Assembly (NCBI GenBank): GCA_905339215.1
Contig: CAJPFN010000052.1
Span: 1 to 44,170 of the forward strand
DNA from: Rhizobiaceae bacterium
Lineage (GTDB): Bacteria; Pseudomonadota; Alphaproteobacteria; Rhizobiales; Rhizobiaceae
Length of the DNA stretch: 44,170 bases
Direction of reading: 5' to 3'
Part shown: piece by piece, positions 41,801 through 44,170 of the stretch
Layout of the letters: every line of letters begins with the position of its first letter
How positions within the stretch are numbered: the first letter of the stretch is position 1
Notes under the pieces: generated by a model
What the model was told of the DNA's origin: nothing
Databases searched by the model: none
Seen by the model: the letters and a program-made list of their open reading frames with translations, nothing else
Position numbers and translations under genes: made by a program

Positions 41801-43192
41801 GTTGAAGCGGCCCTCCGGCGTGATCCTGAGCACGAAGTCAGTCTGCGCTTCGACGACGTCGCGGTAGCGCTGCTCGCTACCGGCGAGGCTGCGCATGGAA
41901 TCGCGCTTTTCCTCGAAGATCGAGGTGATCCGCGCGAACCAGGGCCGCCAGAGGGGTGGAGCGGATGCAAGCGGCGCGTCGCCGCGACTCTCGGCCTGGA
42001 GGTGTTCCGCCAGCGCGATGGCCGGCCGGACGAACTGGGCCCGCAACAGGTAGTGCGCGGCGAGGATCATGAACAGCAAACCGACGAGAACCACGCCGTA
42101 CGGGACGATCCGGGTGGCGACGATGCGAGCGAGGTCGGCTTCCGCGACGACGAACAGCAGCGTCCACGGCGTTCCGGCGATCCCGGCGGCGACGACCTCG
42201 TGGCCGGCAATCCTGTGCCGCCCGGGTGCCATGACTGCCGACATTGCCGCATCGTCAGCGCCAAACGCCGCGGGAAGGGCGGCGCGGATGTTCCGCGCAA
42301 CCGTTCCGTCGACGGGGGTTCCGGCGCGATCGGCAACGAGGTTGCCGGCCGGATCGACGATCCACAGCCCTCCTGCGTCAAGCGGCAGCCGGGCCAGCGT
42401 GTCGTCGAGATAGGAAAGCAGCAGGTCGGTGCCGAGGACACCGGCGAAGCGGCCGTCAGAGAACAAGGGCACGGCATGGGAAACCATCCATCCGGCCCCG
42501 GCGGCATCGAGATAGGGCGGGGTCCAGAGCGGCGCCCCTTCCGGATTTCGCGCCGGCGTCACGTCCAGATAGACGTCGTAGGACAGGTAGTGGTCGATCA
42601 TCGCGCCGAGGGAGACGTGTCCGAACCCCTCGACCAGCTCCTGCCTCGAGACGAACGGGAACATGGTGATGAAGGCGCCGCTCGCGGAGAAGTAGTAACT
42701 CCAGCGCAGGTTCGGCCGGACGAGATGGGTGAGGCGGGTCGGCTCGAACAGCGCCAGCGCCATGTCGAGTTCGCCCGGCACCGAGGAGGGCAACCGCTCC
42801 GCGGCGACGAGCGCGTTGCCGAGCTTTCCTTCCATCGGCCCGCCGGCAATCCCGTCGAGGCTGAGGCCGTCGGCCGACGCGCTTGGTCCCTGTGCCCCGG
42901 ACGCCGCGAGAAGGGAACGAACACCGCCTTGCGCGGGAGGGAGCGCGCCGGACAGGAGGTCTTCGGCCAGGGATTTCAGCTGGGCGAGATGGTCGCTCGC
43001 GTCCTGGACGACGCGCTCGACGACGAGCTTCGTTTCCGAAACATCGGTCTCGAGGGCCTCCAGTTCGAGGCGGCGCTGCGTCTCGAACTGATAGACGCCG
43101 AGGACGCCGACGAGGGCGAGCAGCGGCAGCGCCAGCAAGGCGACGAGCAGGCTATAGCGCCGCGACAAGGAGGAAGCGGATATAGGCGTCAT
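38840..43192 (-). CDS. Hybrid sensor histidine kinase with dCache-like sensor and five PAS domains
   Basis: A 1450-aa membrane kinase. Order: helix 1 (residues 13-35), periplasmic sensor region of about 330 residues with dCache-like features (MVSHAVPLFSDGRFAGVLGT), helix 2 (about 365-385), five PAS domains (about 440-1065), HisKA with His1096 in HELNNPL, HATPase_c (NLVVNAQQAL, DNGPGIPD, GVGLSVCKAI) and a C-terminal receiver domain with Asp1375 in IVSDLRMSD. The first three PAS units share FVNDAYCR and repeat every 127-129 residues. The ATG at 43192 was taken for its GGGAG site; a TTG at 43336 would add 48 low-complexity residues. It overlaps the regulator gene by 4 bp. Confidence 0.92.
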   Translation of the reverse strand: MTPISASSLSRRYSLLVALLALPLLALVGVLGVYQFETQRRLELEALETDVSETKLVVERVVQDASDHLAQLKSLAEDLLSGALPPAQGGVRSLLAASGAQGPSASADGLSLDGIAGGPMEGKLGNALVAAERLPSSVPGELDMALALFEPTRLTHLVRPNLRWSYYFSASGAFITMFPFVSRQELVEGFGHVSLGAMIDHYLSYDVYLDVTPARNPEGAPLWTPPYLDAAGAGWMVSHAVPLFSDGRFAGVLGTDLLLSYLDDTLARLPLDAGGLWIVDPAGNLVADRAGTPVDGTVARNIRAALPAAFGADDAAMSAVMAPGRHRIAGHEVVAAGIAGTPWTLLFVVAEADLARIVATRIVPYGVVLVGLLFMILAAHYLLRAQFVRPAIALAEHLQAESRGDAPLASAPPLWRPWFARITSIFEEKRDSMRSLAGSEQRYRDVVEAQTDFVLRITPEGRFNFVNDAYCRYVRKSREELLDPGYNDFDAMHPDVRAEYLAHLARLTVDNPIATIELRRILPDGEIRWASWTDRAFFDASGNMIEIQSVGRDVTDQKRATLALAESEERFRGVVEAITEFVMRITLEGRVTFVNDAYCRHVGKTREELLSPYWNEFDLLPEREREKQLRYFAALTPENPFGTIELESTRSDGTTVYEEWTDRALFDDQGRLVEVQAVGRDITAKKLALLALAESEARYRNVVETQTEFIVRMRPDGKLTFVNDAYCRYHGRSREELLAPEWCEYDVLSEEERTQFLDYIGRLTPETPVSTIEMSDTVPGRPVRWSSWTDYGMFDADGRLVEIQSVGRDVTERVLAEQARQETERLRRTALEAALDGYVALDVDGRIIEFNAAAEAIFEYRREEVLGRPMAETLVPTDLRQKHNEAFKRHLATGETHILGRRIEVPALRRDGSVFPIELVIVRGTIAEKPVFIAYLRDLTEQKKAAAALAEREAQIRAITEGVPLSIIISAVHEPRVIFVNERAQQALGLRVGQHGAPVLAVWKFPEHRVELARRVEAEGVVDAFETTFFRPDGRELPALVSARRIEHEGRPAMLAAVTDITRQREAEAEIAIQREALHQSEKMTALGSLLAGVAHELNNPLSVVVGYSSMLTELSRDPAITDRAAKIHAAAERCSRIVRTFLAMARKRPPTRGAVNLNEVVSSALELAAYGLRSAGIQVETQLAPDLPVIWGDEDQMHQVVTNLVVNAQQALVMVEQPRRLVVSTREAGESVEVAVADNGPGIPDAVRARIFEPFFTTKAAGVGTGVGLSVCKAIVTAHEGEISAEGGSGAGTRIVVRLPRGAARAAAAEAAPPPAVDEVPLSLNVLVIDDEPDIAAMVAEMLRQDGHVAEIASDARAALRIIERADVDLIVSDLRMSDLDGPGLYRAIREKRPDLADRILFITGDVLAADIDQFLADTGAAVVEKPIDPVAFRRAVARRLDETQGEMA

Positions 43193-43480
43193 GCCCGGGC
43201 TCCCGGAAACTGCGCCCGGACCCCCTTGGACGGCGCCGGCCACCGATGCGGCAGAAGACCGCGCCGACCCAACGCTGTCAATTCCGCGGCTCGTGGTCAG
43301 GATCGGCGTCTCCGTGGAAAGTATGCGGTTATGCAATGACCGCCGTCTGTTTCAGCATGTCGCTAGTCCCGCCCGCCAGTGTTTCAATTGTGTCGCAGCG
43401 CTTGTTGCCGACGGCTACTTCGTGGATATTCGACCCGCTCAAGGACGCAAGTGCAGGCCGCAGACGCGGAGAAGCCCGGC

Positions 43481-44170
43481 ATGGCTGACATCATCGTCGT
43501 CGACGACGAGGCGGACGTAGCCTTCATGATCGCCGATTTCCTGAACGGGAAAGGCCATGCGGTGCGCATGGCGGCCGATGGCTCGGCGCTGCGCCGCGAG
43601 ATGGACACCGCTGCGGCAGACCTGGTGGTTCTCGACCTGAACCTGCCGGGTGAGGACGGGCTCAGCCTGGCGCGGTGGCTGCGCGAGCATTTCGATGCCG
43701 GGATCATGATGCTGACGGGGGTCGATACGCCGTTCGACCGCGTCGCAGGGCTCGAGGTCGGCGCCGACGACTATCTGGCCAAGCCGTTCGCGCCGGAAGA
43801 GCTGGAGGCGCGGTCGGTGGCCATCCTGCGGCGCCGGCGGCCGAACGGCAAGCCACTGCCCGCCGGGCACCGACGCTTCGGACCTTACGTGCTCGACGAG
43901 GCGACCGGCCGGCTGACGGGAGAGGGCGATCGAGTCATCCAACTGAGCGCGATGGAACTCGAACTCGTGCTGGTGTTCGCCCGCAATCCCGGTCGCGTCT
44001 TCGCCCGGGAGGAACTGCTCGACCTTGCGCCGCCGCGCCTCGACGACCCGTTCGACCGCAGCATCGACAGCCGCATCACGCGGCTCAGGCGGCGGATCGA
44101 ACGCGACCCGGCGAAGCCGGAGCTGATCAAGACGGTGCGCGGCGCCGGCTATCTGTATCCCCGGTCCTGA
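43481..44170 (+). CDS. OmpR-family response regulator, divergent from the kinase
   Basis: A 229-aa two-component regulator. The receiver domain has Asp8-Asp9, phosphorylation site Asp52 in LVVLDLNLPGEDG, Thr in MMLTGVDT and Lys in YLAKPFAPEEL. The C-terminal winged helix carries QLSAMELELVLVFARNPGRV and ends TRLRRRIERDPAKPELIKTV then RGAGYLYPRS. It resembles the regulator at 38151 over its full length, pointing to an old duplication. The ATG after GCGGAGAAGCCCGGC was chosen over a GTG 30 bp upstream. No second kinase is in view; it ends at the last base of the window. Confidence 0.93.
   Translation: MADIIVVDDEADVAFMIADFLNGKGHAVRMAADGSALRREMDTAAADLVVLDLNLPGEDGLSLARWLREHFDAGIMMLTGVDTPFDRVAGLEVGADDYLAKPFAPEELEARSVAILRRRRPNGKPLPAGHRRFGPYVLDEATGRLTGEGDRVIQLSAMELELVLVFARNPGRVFAREELLDLAPPRLDDPFDRSIDSRITRLRRRIERDPAKPELIKTVRGAGYLYPRS

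Noticed and set aside
40760-41870. The repeated PAS segment as an assembly artefact or insertion
   Set aside because: The three units have diverged clearly at the DNA and protein level and keep the reading frame, so a true old tandem duplication is more likely.
41684-43339. 551-codon + strand frame opposite the hybrid kinase
   Set aside because: It is antisense to clear sensor, membrane and PAS sequence; composition is typical of a shadow frame.

Overview
The window is GC-rich, densely coded chromosomal DNA from an alphaproteobacterium, most likely of the Hyphomicrobiales (Rhizobiales). The grounds are the S10-spc-alpha ribosomal gene order with zinc-free 101-aa S14 and no rpmJ, an ATP12-type F1-ATPase chaperone, eukaryote-like glutamine synthetase II with a DUF2735 protein beside it, a DUF982 protein, and an NnrR/NnrS/pseudoazurin group. 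Genus cannot be fixed from the sequence alone.

Region 1 (1-15160): the end of tuf, then rpsJ-rplC-rplD-rplW-rplB-rpsS-rplV-rpsC-rplP-rpmC-rpsQ, rplN-rplX-rplE-rpsN-rpsH-rplF-rplR-rpsE-rpmD-rplO-secY-adk, and rpsM-rpsK-rpoA-rplQ, all on the + strand. It is interrupted only by a small opposite-strand gene (11956-12267) between adk and rpsM. A likely sigma-70 promoter at 12411-12439 restarts transcription of the alpha segment, and a terminator follows rplQ.

Region 2 (15196-25634): a Tat-type ankyrin-repeat protein, a Deg-family periplasmic protease, the recombination ATPase RarA, and a nitrogen-oxide group: a DUF1858 redox protein, an NnrR-like regulator, pseudoazurin and NnrS. Two TTG-N8-CAA boxes lie in front of these genes. 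Then come crcB, an RluC-type pseudouridine synthase, a DMT exporter and the ATP12 chaperone in a tight run, and two small membrane proteins on the minus strand.

Region 3 (25739-30610): a sodium/solute symporter with its DUF4212 small subunit, an unassigned protein, and the DUF2735/glnII divergent pair. The glnII promoter is unusually readable: a -24/-12 sigma-54 promoter with two TGC-N11-GCA sites upstream, the pattern expected for NtrC control.

Region 4 (30709-38114): mostly small accessory proteins (DUF1993, DUF1127-like, an HPD/J-like protein, DUF982, a DUF3329-like protein, a secreted orphan), plus an aldo/keto reductase paired with a cysteine desulfurase-like enzyme. It ends with a divergent cation-diffusion-facilitator-like membrane protein. 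In front of that gene are a long-range inverted repeat enclosing two hairpins and a hairpin that would bury its Shine-Dalgarno sequence. This is the best candidate here for an undescribed regulatory system.

Region 5 (38151-44170): a signalling cluster. A 1450-aa membrane hybrid histidine kinase with five PAS domains (three in tandem and closely related) overlaps an OmpR-type regulator by 4 bp. A second OmpR-type regulator is divergent from the kinase.
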